Numbered from the stretch's first letter, positions 1 to 11,032 are shown. The stretch is DNA of 56,137 bases from Microcaldota archaeon (GCA_021806095.1 JAJZYD010000002.1:1-56137); one strand, 5' to 3'. Notes: generated by a model not told the origin, from the letters alone. Translations and numbers: made by a program.

Positions 1-1
1 A

Positions 2-478
2 TTAAAAAAGTCTATTAATGAAGGCAAAGAATTAAAATTAGAAGATATTGAAGATTTGAAAAATCAAGCACAAAATATACTTAATGAAATAAGTGAAATT
101 TTTTATAAACACTCTAAGAAGATTGTTGAATCAATTAGAAACGCAATAAATCTCGCAGAAGAAATAGGCAAATCTTATATTGCGAGCACAAAAAAATTAA
201 ATAATATAATTTCAAATAATGAGGAATGGACGGCATTCGTAAACAAAACAAAAAATTCACAAAATATTATGAGAAAAGAAAGTGAGGCTGATATTATTTC
301 AAATAATACAGAAAATAAAGAGGCAAGCTTAAATCCAAAATCTAATCTGCAAAAAATAATTGAAGAGATTGAAAATGAAAGGGCGCTTTATAATCTGTCG
401 CTTGTTTATTCAGGAGAGGTATTAAAACATATAAATAGTATTTTTTCATTTATTAACGAAATAAAAAATCAAATATAA
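2..478 (+). CDS. hypothetical protein, 5'-truncated by window edge (helical/coiled-coil-like)
   Basis: Frame 2 is open from the window start (LKKSINEGKELKLEDIEDLKNQAQN...), so the listed TTG start at 56 is probably internal. Confidence 0.6.
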   Translation, partial: LKKSINEGKELKLEDIEDLKNQAQNILNEISEIFYKHSKKIVESIRNAINLAEEIGKSYIASTKKLNNIISNNEEWTAFVNKTKNSQNIMRKESEADIISNNTENKEASLNPKSNLQKIIEEIENERALYNLSLVYSGEVLKHINSIFSFINEIKNQI

Positions 479-592
479 ATAAATAAAAATATAATAAGTT
501 TTTAGTAATTTTGTTTTTAGTTGTTCTAATAATTATTGTTTTTATTATATATTTATTATATATTTATACATTTTTTTTGTTTAGTGATCTGA

Positions 593-1573
593 ATGGCTAT
601 TGTAATTGGAATTGAAAGCAGTGCCCACACATTTGGCGTTGGTATTGTAAAAGATGGTAGGATTCTTGCTAATGAGAAGATAATGTATCCTATAAATGAT
701 ACTGGAATTATACCTGCCAAGGTTGCTGATTTTCATGCCATCAATGCTCAAGAAGTGCTCAAGAATGCTTTGCTCAAATCAAATTTAACCATGAAAGATA
801 TTGACGCTGTGGGATATACAAAAGGCCCTGGATTAGGCCCATGCCTGCGTGTCGGCCAGCTCTCTGCAAAAACACTCTCTCTAAAATATAATATTCCATT
901 ATTTCCCATTAATCATGCGCTTGCTCATATTGAGATTGTAAAGCAACTTAATAATATAGATGATGTGCTTGTTCTTTATGTAAGCGGAGGTAATTCTCAA
1001 ATTTTAGCACTCACTTCAGAACCATTTAAGCACTATCATGTTTATGGAGAGACGCTTGATATAAGTATAGGTAATATGCTTGACAATTTTGCAAGATATG
1101 CAAAGCTAAAGCCAGCTTGGGGTTCAAGTGTTGCAAAAGCAGCATTAAATGGATCATATTTATCAATGCCTTATACAGTCAAAGGGATGGATTTTACATT
1201 TACTGGATTATTAACTTATGCTGAAAAAATGCTCCCCTTACAGTCCTTAAATAATGTTGCATATTCATTGCAGGAGACTGCTTTTGCAATGCTTTGTGAA
1301 GCTGCTGAACGGGCTCTTCTTCTTCTTAAAAAGAAATCTATTATAATATGTGGAGGGGTTGCACAGAGTAGTAGATTGAAGGAGATGATTACAAAGATGG
1401 CAGAACAGCATAATGCATCTGTTTATACAGCTCCTAACGAATTCAATGCTGACAATGGTGCTATGATTGCAGTTGTTGCAGAGCATATGTTGAAAAGCAA
1501 CGAACATTTTGATATTGATGATTGCAATATTAATCAAAAATATAGGATTGATAGTGCTAAAATAATGTGGTAA
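593..1573 (+). CDS. kae1: tRNA N6-adenosine threonylcarbamoyltransferase Kae1/TsaD
   Basis: MAIVIGIESSAHTFGVGIV, TKGPGLGPCLRVG, NHALAHIE, YVSGGNSQ motifs of the Kae1/TsaD family. Confidence 0.95.
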   Translation: MAIVIGIESSAHTFGVGIVKDGRILANEKIMYPINDTGIIPAKVADFHAINAQEVLKNALLKSNLTMKDIDAVGYTKGPGLGPCLRVGQLSAKTLSLKYNIPLFPINHALAHIEIVKQLNNIDDVLVLYVSGGNSQILALTSEPFKHYHVYGETLDISIGNMLDNFARYAKLKPAWGSSVAKAALNGSYLSMPYTVKGMDFTFTGLLTYAEKMLPLQSLNNVAYSLQETAFAMLCEAAERALLLLKKKSIIICGGVAQSSRLKEMITKMAEQHNASVYTAPNEFNADNGAMIAVVAEHMLKSNEHFDIDDCNINQKYRIDSAKIMW

Positions 1574-1575
1574 TA

Positions 1576-2196
1576 ATGTATGGTTCATTAACAAAAATAG
1601 ATGAAGGTGCTGAATCTGTAATTTATAAAACAAAATTTATTAATATTAATTGTATTGTAAAAGAAAGAATTGTAAAGGATTATAGAAACAAAGAATTAGA
1701 TGAAAAGTTAAGAAAAGAAAGGACCGCTAATGAGGCAAGAATTATTACACTTGCATCATTTAATAATGTCAATGTACCCTTTGTGCTTCTTGTAGGAAAA
1801 TATTCTATAATAATGAGCAGAATAGAAGGTACAAATCTTAATACTTTGATGAATAATTCTTATTTTATTAATAGCCATTTAAAAAGCATAATAAAAGAAT
1901 CTGCAAAACAACTTTCAATGCTTCATAATATTAATATTGTTCATGGAGATTTTACTCCAGCAAATATAATGGTTTATAAAAGCAAAACATATATTATTGA
2001 TTTTGGTCTTTCTAAAATAATAAATTCTATTGAAGATAAGGCAATTGATCTTCTTTTAATAAAGAGATCTTTAAATAAAAATATATATACTTTATTTATT
2101 GATGTTTATAAAAAAGAAGCAATTGATTCAGAAAAAATTATTGATAGATTAGAAGAAATTGAAAAACGTGGAAGATACCAGAATCATAATATCTAA
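1576..2196 (+). CDS. bud32: Bud32-type serine/threonine protein kinase (KEOPS)
   Basis: IVHGDFTPANIMV and YIIDFGLSK kinase motifs; directly follows kae1; ATG at 1576 preferred over GTG at 1567. Confidence 0.93.
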   Translation: MYGSLTKIDEGAESVIYKTKFININCIVKERIVKDYRNKELDEKLRKERTANEARIITLASFNNVNVPFVLLVGKYSIIMSRIEGTNLNTLMNNSYFINSHLKSIIKESAKQLSMLHNINIVHGDFTPANIMVYKSKTYIIDFGLSKIINSIEDKAIDLLLIKRSLNKNIYTLFIDVYKKEAIDSEKIIDRLEEIEKRGRYQNHNI

Positions 2197-2252
2197 ATAC
2201 CTTTTTATATAATATTTTATATAATGTTTTTGCTATATTAATTAGTGAATTG

Positions 2253-5200
2253 ATGGAGAATAAAAACAATAACAAAAACAAACATGGAAAGAAGTCTGCT
2301 CAAAGTGCAGTAGATTATTTAATGACCTATGGTTGGGCAATACTTATTATCGTTGCTGTTATTCTTATACTTTTCAAATTAGGTGTTTTTAGTTCTGGTA
2401 GTTTGACGGGATCTGCTTGTGTTGGCACGCCGGGATTTTTATGCACAATACCAACAATGAATTCTTCTGGATATCTTTCGGCTTCAATAGGTTCTGCAAC
2501 AGAGTCCATTGATATACTTGCGGTAGGATGTTCAGCGAGTGATTCTGCACCTCCTTCAACTAACTTTACATATTTAAGTAAATCTATCAAATTACCACCT
2601 CAAAGTTCTGTTATACAACTCTTTCATTGCCCACTCCCTGCAAATTCTCCACTTGGAACTCCATTTACCGGAACATTATGGATTAAATATAATACCCAAT
2701 ATGTAAGTTCACAAGTTTCTGAAGTTGGTTCTTTAGTGGCAAAGGTTGATACAGTTGGAAGTCTATCATATACTGGTTCTAAAATTTTACCAACCTCATT
2801 TTATTTAACAATGGGTATTATTCCTAATAATGGAGGAATTGTAACGCCAGGCAGCGGCTCCTATAATACTGCAACTACTGTTTCAATTAGTGCAACTCCA
2901 AATTCAGGTTATATCTTTGATGGTTGGTTAGGTTCCGGATCAGGAAATTATAATGGTACAAGCAATACTGCAACAGTTACAATGAATGGTAATATAACAG
3001 AAACTGCTACTTTCATTAAACCTAATACAATATTATTTGTTGATCCTGGTTTGCCTTTGGGAACATCTTGGGGTGTTACATTCAATGGTGTTACAAACAG
3101 CACAACTGGAAATTTTGTTTCATTTACAGAAAATACCCCTGGAAATTATCCTTATTATGTTGATTATGTTTCTAGTTATGCGCCAACTGTCCTTAACAGC
3201 ACAGTAGATTTTGTAAATTATAATGTTATAGATGTTAATTTTTCAAAAGTTTATCACATTGCACCTTATCAGCAGTTAGTAACATTTTCTCCTACATCAT
3301 ATAGTACATATGAATCAAGTGATCTTGGAAACATAAGATTTTATTATAAAAGCATTCAAACATATAACAACATTACAGAACTTAATAGTTGGTGTGAAAG
3401 TGGTTGCAGTTCAAGTGCATCACAGGCAAGATTTTTGGTTCTCCTTCCAAATGATGTAAATGTCACAGAGCCTAATGGTAACATAACAAGTGCAAATATT
3501 ATATTAGATATGTATTTTTCCAATACACCACAATATAGTGGAGTTCATGCGGGAGAGGCGCCTCAACTATCAAGCACCTATGGAGAATATGATAATGGCG
3601 GAAGGGTGTTTAATTATTATACAAACTTTGCAGGTAATGCACTTCCAACTAATTGGGCTTCGGCTGGTGGTGCAAATTATATTGTTAATGACGGTATAAC
3701 AATTTATCCGGGAGGTACAAATGATGGAACTATTCCAGATCATTGTACTGGTGGTGTTTTTGACACTCAGGGATTTTCATCTAATAACTATATGGAAGAC
3801 TTTTATGGTAATGTAATTGGTAGTACAATATCAGCTACTCCGTGTGATACCGCAGGTGTAGGTATTGTAAATACAAGTTCACCTTTTCCGACTTCTGGAG
3901 TACAAGCAACAAAAAATTTCCTTTGGCTATCTTCAAATATTAATCCTATTATTAGTTCTGTTACTTCTTTTGGTGGTGGCATAACAACAAATTATGCAAG
4001 TGGTCAAAATAATGTATTTACATCAATCGTATTTAATTGTTTAAATAATAGCTATCTAAGCGGTGCAGTAAATTATAATATTAATTCTACAAATCCATTG
4101 CTGCTTTCTGAACAAATTAATCCATATTATCCTTTTATGCATAGCCAAGATAATACTACTTTAACATTAAATATTAAATGGTTAGGTTTTAGAAGTTTTC
4201 CACCAATAGGAATAGCACCACCAATAACTATAGGATCTATACAAAGTAGTAGTAATGGAAATTATTTGCCCATTGGTATTTCAATGAAGCAAAATTATTA
4301 TGTATGTCATAATAATGGTACTATTAATACAACATATCAGTTCTATCAACTTATTATGAAAGCCTCACCAACAGGTGGTGGAACAACAATACCAAGTGTT
4401 GGTTCACATCTATTAAGTGGAGGTGGAGGTGTGATTGATGAAGTAGAAATTGATGCAGTAACAAATCCAGGATATGTCTTTTATGGTTGGTCAGGTACAG
4501 GAAGTGGCAGTTATACAGGCACCGATAATCCAGCAACAATTAATATGAGCGGCGACATAAATGAAACTGCAGTATTTACTCCAGCATATTATATAACATT
4601 TACAGAAAATGGATTAGCAAATGTAACAAATACATTATGGTATGTTACAGTAAATGGTATAACTAAAAGTTCATCAACAAATACAATAACATTCATGGAA
4701 ACAAATGGTATTTACTCTTATACAATAAATGCAATTGTTGGTCCAAGCCCTGCTACAGGCTCAATACCATACCCTCATAATGGCTCATTGACTGTTGCTG
4801 GTGCAAACATAATCAAATTAATATCATTTGGTACATATTATCCAATAACCTTTGAGGAGAGCGGACTGCCTTCTGGGGCATATTGGTCTGCATACATCAA
4901 TCAATCATTCGGAAATTATTATCCATCTAATTTTGGATTTGCAAATTCAACATCAAGTACATTAACGCTTAGACAAATACCCGGCAGTCATAGATTTTAT
5001 ATACCAACCACATCAGGCAGCTGCAGTACTTCTGCAAATGTGGTGTCATGTTATACATATGTGCCATCACCTGGCTCTAGCAACATAACAATAACAAATA
5101 CCGCAGCAACACAATCAATAGTTTTCTCAAATACTCTTTGGTATGTTTATAACGGAATAGCAAATACAATAACTTACTCCAATGTGCCTATGATAAATTA

Positions 5201-5735
5201 TACAGAAAGTGGATTAAGCAGTAATACAGCTTGGGGTATTGATCAATACTATAGTGGTACATATGCAAGTGGTCAGGAATATGAAGGTGGAAATCCAGAG
5301 CTAAATTATTTGAACATGCTGGAAAGTGCAGGTGGTACTTATAATTATTATGTAATGCCTAGCACACCAGGATATATTCCTAGCCCAACATCAGGTTCTG
5401 CAACTCAAACAAGCACTACCACACCGCTTTCAGTTCCAATTTCATATACCGCAGGGAATACATATAGCCTTAGCTTTACAGAAAATGGATTAGCTAGCGG
5501 CACAAGTTGGTTTATAACGTCAAATAATGTGCTTCCAACTTCTAAGTCAAATGGTGGAGCAACAGAGTCATATATTCTGCCAGCTGGATCTTACACATAT
5601 AATGTTAGCATAGCCGAGGAGGTTATTTCAGGAATTGAATATGCATGTTATCCATCAGAAAGTAGTAATACAATATCAATCAGTAGCAATACAGTTATAC
5701 CAATTACATATGTCTGCAATGCAGCAAAAACATAA
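2253..5735 (+). CDS. giant class III signal peptide surface protein (pilin-like N-terminus plus adhesin-like repeats), paralog A
   Basis: N-terminal KKSAQSAVDYLMTYGWAILIIVAVILILFKLGVF class III signal; InlB B-repeat-like GGIVTPGSGSYNTATTVSISATPNSGYIFDGWLGSGSG; F-x-E-x-GL-x-x-x-T-x-W repeats. Confidence 0.85.
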   Translation: MENKNNNKNKHGKKSAQSAVDYLMTYGWAILIIVAVILILFKLGVFSSGSLTGSACVGTPGFLCTIPTMNSSGYLSASIGSATESIDILAVGCSASDSAPPSTNFTYLSKSIKLPPQSSVIQLFHCPLPANSPLGTPFTGTLWIKYNTQYVSSQVSEVGSLVAKVDTVGSLSYTGSKILPTSFYLTMGIIPNNGGIVTPGSGSYNTATTVSISATPNSGYIFDGWLGSGSGNYNGTSNTATVTMNGNITETATFIKPNTILFVDPGLPLGTSWGVTFNGVTNSTTGNFVSFTENTPGNYPYYVDYVSSYAPTVLNSTVDFVNYNVIDVNFSKVYHIAPYQQLVTFSPTSYSTYESSDLGNIRFYYKSIQTYNNITELNSWCESGCSSSASQARFLVLLPNDVNVTEPNGNITSANIILDMYFSNTPQYSGVHAGEAPQLSSTYGEYDNGGRVFNYYTNFAGNALPTNWASAGGANYIVNDGITIYPGGTNDGTIPDHCTGGVFDTQGFSSNNYMEDFYGNVIGSTISATPCDTAGVGIVNTSSPFPTSGVQATKNFLWLSSNINPIISSVTSFGGGITTNYASGQNNVFTSIVFNCLNNSYLSGAVNYNINSTNPLLLSEQINPYYPFMHSQDNTTLTLNIKWLGFRSFPPIGIAPPITIGSIQSSSNGNYLPIGISMKQNYYVCHNNGTINTTYQFYQLIMKASPTGGGTTIPSVGSHLLSGGGGVIDEVEIDAVTNPGYVFYGWSGTGSGSYTGTDNPATINMSGDINETAVFTPAYYITFTENGLANVTNTLWYVTVNGITKSSSTNTITFMETNGIYSYTINAIVGPSPATGSIPYPHNGSLTVAGANIIKLISFGTYYPITFEESGLPSGAYWSAYINQSFGNYYPSNFGFANSTSSTLTLRQIPGSHRFYIPTTSGSCSTSANVVSCYTYVPSPGSSNITITNTAATQSIVFSNTLWYVYNGIANTITYSNVPMINYTESGLSSNTAWGIDQYYSGTYASGQEYEGGNPELNYLNMLESAGGTYNYYVMPSTPGYIPSPTSGSATQTSTTTPLSVPISYTAGNTYSLSFTENGLASGTSWFITSNNVLPTSKSNGGATESYILPAGSYTYNVSIAEEVISGIEYACYPSESSNTISISSNTVIPITYVCNAAKT
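2430..3709 (+). repeat. direct repeat copy A (about 1.28 kb, no mismatch seen by eye) of 11410..12689
   Basis: Line-by-line comparison at constant offset 8980; bounded by G/A differences at 2429/11409 and 3710/12690. Confidence 0.9.
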
Positions 5736-5853
5736 GTCTTATTCTTTTTATTTTATTTTTCATTTCTTTTTTATGAATTTTTCCTCTTTTTGTATAACAA
5801 AAATTATGTTGCAGCATACTAAATATTATAAATACAGAATGCTGTAATATATT

Positions 5854-7749
5854 ATGGAATTTTTATTTCGATTTAATAAGCTGAGGCCTTTTCAAGATAA
5901 GATGCTCAATGATATTTATAAGAGTATATCAAACAAAAAGAGCATTTTTGTTAATGCACCTACAGGCATAGGTAAAACAGACGCATCAATAAGTGCCGCA
6001 CTAACTTATATAATTAATGAGAAGAAAGAGCATAATGTTGATCTCAATCTTTTCTTTCTTACACCAAAAATATCACAACATGCAATTGCAATAGAGTCCT
6101 TGAATGGTATAAGTAATAAATATGATCTTAATTTAAACTTTATTGATTTTGTTGGTAAACAGAATTTATGCACAAATACAGAAGTAAATAATCTTGAGAG
6201 CAGCGCATTCTATCAATTATGCAATAAAAAAATTAAAGAGGGAAAATGTGCTTTCTTTAATAATGCAAAGGATCATATTAAATATGATAATATTGCTAAA
6301 GAGATTAAAGATGCTGCGCTCTTAGGTCATAATCATCTGCTTGATTCTTCATTTAATTATAAAATGTGTGGCTATGAGCTTGCCTCTTATTTTGCAAAAT
6401 CATCTCAAATAATAGTGGCTGATTATATACATATGCTAAATCCCTTAATAAATGCATCTTTTATGAAAAAAATAGGCAAGGATTTGGGCAACAGCATATT
6501 AATATGGGATGAGGCCCACAACATGCTTGATCTTGCAAGCTCATATCTTGAATCATCGCTTACATTATTCTCAATAGAAAATGCCCAAAAAGAGCTTAAT
6601 AAAATAGGTTCAAATCTTGATCTTGATTATTTAAAATTCATGATTAACCAGCTTGCCGATAAAAAGCTTTCAAACAAAAAAGAGGCATTTATTGAAATTG
6701 ATGATATATCCAAAGAAGCCCTTAATAATGAAATCATTGGCAATATTGAAAAGGCTGCTGTAGAATATGTTGTTAATGAAAAGGCAAAGCGTTCATCATT
6801 AATGCATATTGCAAATTTCCTTAAGTTGCTTGGAAATACTGATGATTCATTGATAAGAATAATCAGCAAAGTTTATGGCAAGCCAAAGCTTGAATTATCC
6901 TGCATGTACCCAAAAAATCTTGCATCGTTGCTTAATTCATCTTATGCAAATATATTTATGAGTGCAACCTTAAATCCCCTTGATATGTATGCTGAGATTT
7001 TTGGAGTTAAGAATGCAGTGCTTGAAAGCTATTCCTCACCATTTCCAAAATCAAACAAAAAAGTAATAATTGATGATTCATTTACAACAAAATATGAGTT
7101 TAGATCAATTGAAGAATATAAAAAGATTGCAGTAAGAATTAGTGAAATAAAAAAGAAAATACCTGGCAATATTGCAGTATTCTTTCCAAGCTTTGATGTG
7201 CTTGAAGGTGTATTTAGGTATATGCAGTCTGAGCAGATATTCATACAAAGAAAGAACATGCATAATATAGAGATTAACAATATATTAATGAAATTCAACA
7301 AATCAAATAATAGTATGTTATTTGGTGTTATGGGTGGCAGTTTAAGTGAAGGAATTGATTATACAAATAATATTATAAAATGTATAATCATTGTTGGACT
7401 GCCCTTTTCAAATCCTAACCTTAAAACAACAATGAAAATACAGTATTTTGATAAATTGTTTAATGGTAAAGGAGCACAATATATATATTTGATACCTGCA
7501 ATCATACGCGTTATACAAGCTTCGGGAAGAGCAATAAGAAGCGAGAGTGATAGAGCAGCAATTGTATTAATGGATAAGCGCTATAAATTCAACATATACA
7601 AAAATATAATAAAAGATAGCTTGCCTGTTAATTTATCTGATTCTATTAATGAAATAGAATTATTTTGGAAGGAAGATAAAAAAAAGCAACAGAATATGCA
7701 AGAAGCTTTACATGGAAAAATGTGCAAGGAAGACATTGAAAGTGTATAA
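5854..7749 (+). CDS. XPD/Rad3-like superfamily 2 DNA helicase
   Basis: NAPTGIGKT Walker A, WDEAHN Walker B, cysteine cluster (LCTN..LC..KC..MCGYE), motif VI QASGRAIRSESD. Confidence 0.88.
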   Translation: MEFLFRFNKLRPFQDKMLNDIYKSISNKKSIFVNAPTGIGKTDASISAALTYIINEKKEHNVDLNLFFLTPKISQHAIAIESLNGISNKYDLNLNFIDFVGKQNLCTNTEVNNLESSAFYQLCNKKIKEGKCAFFNNAKDHIKYDNIAKEIKDAALLGHNHLLDSSFNYKMCGYELASYFAKSSQIIVADYIHMLNPLINASFMKKIGKDLGNSILIWDEAHNMLDLASSYLESSLTLFSIENAQKELNKIGSNLDLDYLKFMINQLADKKLSNKKEAFIEIDDISKEALNNEIIGNIEKAAVEYVVNEKAKRSSLMHIANFLKLLGNTDDSLIRIISKVYGKPKLELSCMYPKNLASLLNSSYANIFMSATLNPLDMYAEIFGVKNAVLESYSSPFPKSNKKVIIDDSFTTKYEFRSIEEYKKIAVRISEIKKKIPGNIAVFFPSFDVLEGVFRYMQSEQIFIQRKNMHNIEINNILMKFNKSNNSMLFGVMGGSLSEGIDYTNNIIKCIIIVGLPFSNPNLKTTMKIQYFDKLFNGKGAQYIYLIPAIIRVIQASGRAIRSESDRAAIVLMDKRYKFNIYKNIIKDSLPVNLSDSINEIELFWKEDKKKQQNMQEALHGKMCKEDIESV

Positions 7750-7775
7750 AAAGGTGCTTAAGAAATAAAAAAAAT

Positions 7776-7955
7776 ATAAAAAATAAGCTTGCAATAATAA
7801 CTACGTGCGGATTATCTTTTTTTTGAGGAGGTGAAAAATTTGCAGTTGAAGTTGCAAAAAAAAAACTGAATAAAGAATTTGAAATTACTATTTTCTCAAA
7901 AAATACAGTATCTGAACCGCACAATTCAGTTGGTGCTTTTTTTCAATATGGTTAG
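7776..7955 (+). pseudogene. truncated remnant, possibly N-terminus of a GT4-type glycosyltransferase
   Basis: Frame reads KNKLAIITTCGLSFF*GGEKFAVEVAKKKLNKEFEITIFSKNTVSEPHNSVGAFFQYG*; one GGA>TGA change restores a GLSFFGGGEKFA-like sequence. Confidence 0.45.
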
Positions 7956-9240
7956 TTTTCATATGCTGTTTCTCTATAATTAAAATATTGTCCTTCCAAA
8001 AGAAATTTGTGCACAGGGATTAATTTTATTGAACCTTCATCGAAATTAATTGTTTTTTCGTCAATTTTTGTAACTAATATACCTTCATGTCTGTTGAATT
8101 TTTTCATAAATTCTCTCAAATTCTTGAAATCACCCAAATTTATTTTTTCTTGATATTTGACTTCTATTGGAATTCCTTTATATATAATGTTAATTTCATC
8201 ATTATTCTTCCAAAAAGTGGTTGCATTAAGATAATTAACAATGCTAGTTTCCACCATTTTCCCAAAAAAGTCAGAGTTAATATCAGAAGTATAAAGATAA
8301 ATCAATGAATTGTCAGTAGGATATGCTCGTTTTTTCTTTCTTAATGTTGCTATGCTTCCCTTTCTGTAATTGCCAAGCATATTAATTAAAAAACCTTCTT
8401 TAAGATAAGAGATATAATTTTTTATGACTCTTCTGTCTTTATCAAACTGCTTGCTTAATGATTGATAATCTATATATGCGCCAGGATTTGTTGCTATTAG
8501 CTCAAGCAAAACTTTGAGAAATTCTGGGTCTTGTATTTTGAAAAGTTTTGGTATATCTTGATATACTATTTTGTCTACAACTAATGCCTTTATATACTCT
8601 CTAAATTCCCTGTCATTTTTAAATGAAAAACTTTCAGGAAAACCACCCTTCTCTATAAAGCTATGTAAAAAAGGTTTAATTTTTGTTTCATACTTAAATT
8701 CATTTTCATTTACTCCATTAAATTTTAAATATTCATTAAAAGTGAATGTAGCCAAAACAAAATCAAACAGCCTTCCTGCCAAGGTTTCTTTCATCTTTTT
8801 TTTAATAAATAATGATTCTGAGCCACTTATAATAAATTTAATTTTCGGATAAAGATCGTAATATTTTTTAATTTCATTTTCCCAGTTAACACATTTTTGG
8901 ATTTCATCAAAGAATATATAAATTCTTTCCTTTCTAAAATCTTTTTTTTGAAAATCTTTATAAGAATTTATTATGTCGCTTATTTCTGCACTATTATCAT
9001 CAAAAGAGAAGAAAAGTATATTAGCAGGTTCAACTTTTTTTCTATTAAATTTTGAATTAATTGATATAATATTGTAGTTTTGCCAACTCTTCTTAAGCTT
9101 GTCAGAGCTATTATAAATTTATTTTCAATTCTTTTTTCAATAATATTATAAATATCTCTTTTAAACTCCAATGCAAGGTCCTCATAAACCTTGTTAGTTA
9201 TCCACCAATGATTGAATTATTCAAGTTTAATTTGTTCCAT
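7952..9240 (-). pseudogene. AAA_14/DUF4143-type ATPase, disrupted by a nonsense codon and a frameshift
   Basis: MEQIKLE*FNHWWITNKVYEDLALEFKRD...SLRRVGKTT (Walker A) then frame change at an A7 tract (9035..9041) into RKKVEPANILFFSFDD...IYIFFDEIQK (Walker B)...ISGSES...AGRLFDF... Confidence 0.85.
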
Positions 9241-9375
9241 AATTCTCTATAAATATACTGTAACTATATTTATAAATTTTTAATACTTGATAAAATTTCC
9301 CCAACTTCCTGCAAAACAAGTAATAAAGTAATTAAAGAAAAAATAAAACAAAAAGAAAACACAAAAAATAAAAAT

Positions 9376-10296
9376 TTAATACATTTCCTCAAGTTTCTTT
9401 ATTCTATCTTCTATTGGCGGGTGTGTTGAGAATAAGTTCATTATTGATTTTCTTTTAAGAGGATTTGCAAAATACAATGAAGCAGTAATTTCATTTGCAT
9501 TTTTTACTGGTTGTGCGGTTGGGTTGTTTTCATAAGCTTGTATTTTTTTTAATGCGCTGGCAAGATATTTTGGTGCTCTTGTTATTCTTGCGCCATTTGC
9601 GTCTGCCATATACTCTCGCCTTCTGGATATTGCAAGCTTTAGCAATGTAGCAAACAATGCAGCAAAAATTCCAATTACAACTGCCAAGACCAGCAATATT
9701 AATGTGCTATCACCACCATTTCTACTACCACGTCCACCCATGCCAAAACCTCCAAAAAACAGCATGCTTCTAAATATTGCAGCGATTAATCCAATTATGC
9801 CTGCAAAGACTGTAGCAATAAGCATGAATTGAATATCATTATTATATATATGGGACATTTCATGTGATATAACTCCTTCAAGTTCTTCATGGTTCATCAT
9901 GCTTAATAATCCCGTTGTTACTGCTATTGATGCACTTTTTTTATTCTTTCCAGTTGCAAATGCATTTGGATTTTGGTCATTTATAATATAGATTTTTGGT
10001 GGTGGCTGAATCTGCAATCCAGTTGCAACTTCATCAACAATATCATATAAATCTTTATATTGGCTTTTATCTGCGGGCTTTGCTTTTGATACCTTAAGTA
10101 CAAATTTATCTCCCAAAGAATAAACAAATAGAGCATATATTACTATTAAAGCAAGCCCCGCTACCAATCCTATCAATCCCCCTCCAAAAATAATATCAAC
10201 AAGGTAAACGACACCTGCAAAGAGCAGTCCAAATATTATCATTAATAATATTGACTTCATTTTGTTTTTATTTATCTCATCAAAAAAACTTGCCAT
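9376..10296 (-). CDS. htpX: M48 family zinc metalloprotease HtpX
   Basis: GVISHEMSHIYNND, four hydrophobic segments, STHPPIEDRIKKLEEM C-terminus. Confidence 0.93.
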   Translation of the reverse strand: MASFFDEINKNKMKSILLMIIFGLLFAGVVYLVDIIFGGGLIGLVAGLALIVIYALFVYSLGDKFVLKVSKAKPADKSQYKDLYDIVDEVATGLQIQPPPKIYIINDQNPNAFATGKNKKSASIAVTTGLLSMMNHEELEGVISHEMSHIYNNDIQFMLIATVFAGIIGLIAAIFRSMLFFGGFGMGGRGSRNGGDSTLILLVLAVVIGIFAALFATLLKLAISRRREYMADANGARITRAPKYLASALKKIQAYENNPTAQPVKNANEITASLYFANPLKRKSIMNLFSTHPPIEDRIKKLEEMY

Positions 10297-10375
10297 AATA
10301 TTACCTTTTTTTATATTTTTATATATTAGCTAATTTATTTATTGCCTTTATTTTTATTTTTTTTTGCATCTTTTG

Positions 10376-11032
10376 TTAGTTTTTTTTATTTGTAGTGCCT
10401 GTTTTATTCTGTTGTGATTGTGTATTCTTTTGTGTTTGCGGATTAGGTGCATTAATATCATTAAAGTTTACATTAACAGGTTGAGTTTCATCTTCGTTGG
10501 TTTTAAAGTAATCTGACTTTTGGAAGTGGAATATATCAGCAAATATATTTGTCGGAAACATTTGCAATGCATTATTATAGTCAAGAACATAATCATTGTA
10601 TGCTGTTCTTACAAATGCTATCTTATCTTCAGTTACTTCTATCTCATGCTGCAATTCTTGAAATTCTTCACCAGCTTTAAGATTTGGATAATTTTCAGCA
10701 ACTGCAAAAATTGTTTTGAAAGTCTGACTTAATTGGTTGTTTGCTGCTGCTTTGTCTTGTGTTGATCCAGATACAATAGCACTTCTAAGTTTTGTTACAG
10801 TCGTAAGCAAATTCTTTTCATATACCATATAGCCTTTTACTGCATCAATGAGCTTTGGTATTAAATCATATCTTCTTTTAAGCTGGACATCTATTTGAGC
10901 CCATGCATTTGCAACTCTATTCCGCTTGCTTATTAATGTGTTGTAGCTTAATACAACTACAAGTGCAATTATAATTAACAATGCAAATATTATAGTCCCT
11001 GTAATAGCTAATATTCCAAAAAATATATACAT
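10376..11032 (-). CDS. lemA: LemA family protein
   Basis: N-terminal TM, YNTLISKRNRVANAWAQIDVQLKRRYDLIPKLIDAVKGYMVYEK. Confidence 0.93.
   Translation of the reverse strand: MYIFFGILAITGTIIFALLIIIALVVVLSYNTLISKRNRVANAWAQIDVQLKRRYDLIPKLIDAVKGYMVYEKNLLTTVTKLRSAIVSGSTQDKAAANNQLSQTFKTIFAVAENYPNLKAGEEFQELQHEIEVTEDKIAFVRTAYNDYVLDYNNALQMFPTNIFADIFHFQKSDYFKTNEDETQPVNVNFNDINAPNPQTQKNTQSQQNKTGTTNKKN

Noticed and set aside
1265-1633. Minus-strand 122-aa ORF
   Set aside because: Antisense to kae1/bud32, His/Cys/Leu-rich shadow composition, no motif.
5635-5847. 70-aa + ORF overlapping the end of paralog A
   Set aside because: Out-of-frame shadow of repeat coding plus AT-rich intergenic translation.
7824-7826. 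In-frame TGA in a protein-like segment, possible stop recoding (Sec/Trp)
   Set aside because: Consensus expects Gly (GGA>TGA) here, the frame ends truncated shortly after, and TGA is used as a normal stop elsewhere (e.g. E2 ends CTT TGA). Nonsense mutation in a remnant is simpler.
6627-7924. Minus-strand ORFs opposite the XPD-like helicase
   Set aside because: Antisense Phe/Leu/Ser-rich shadows without motifs.
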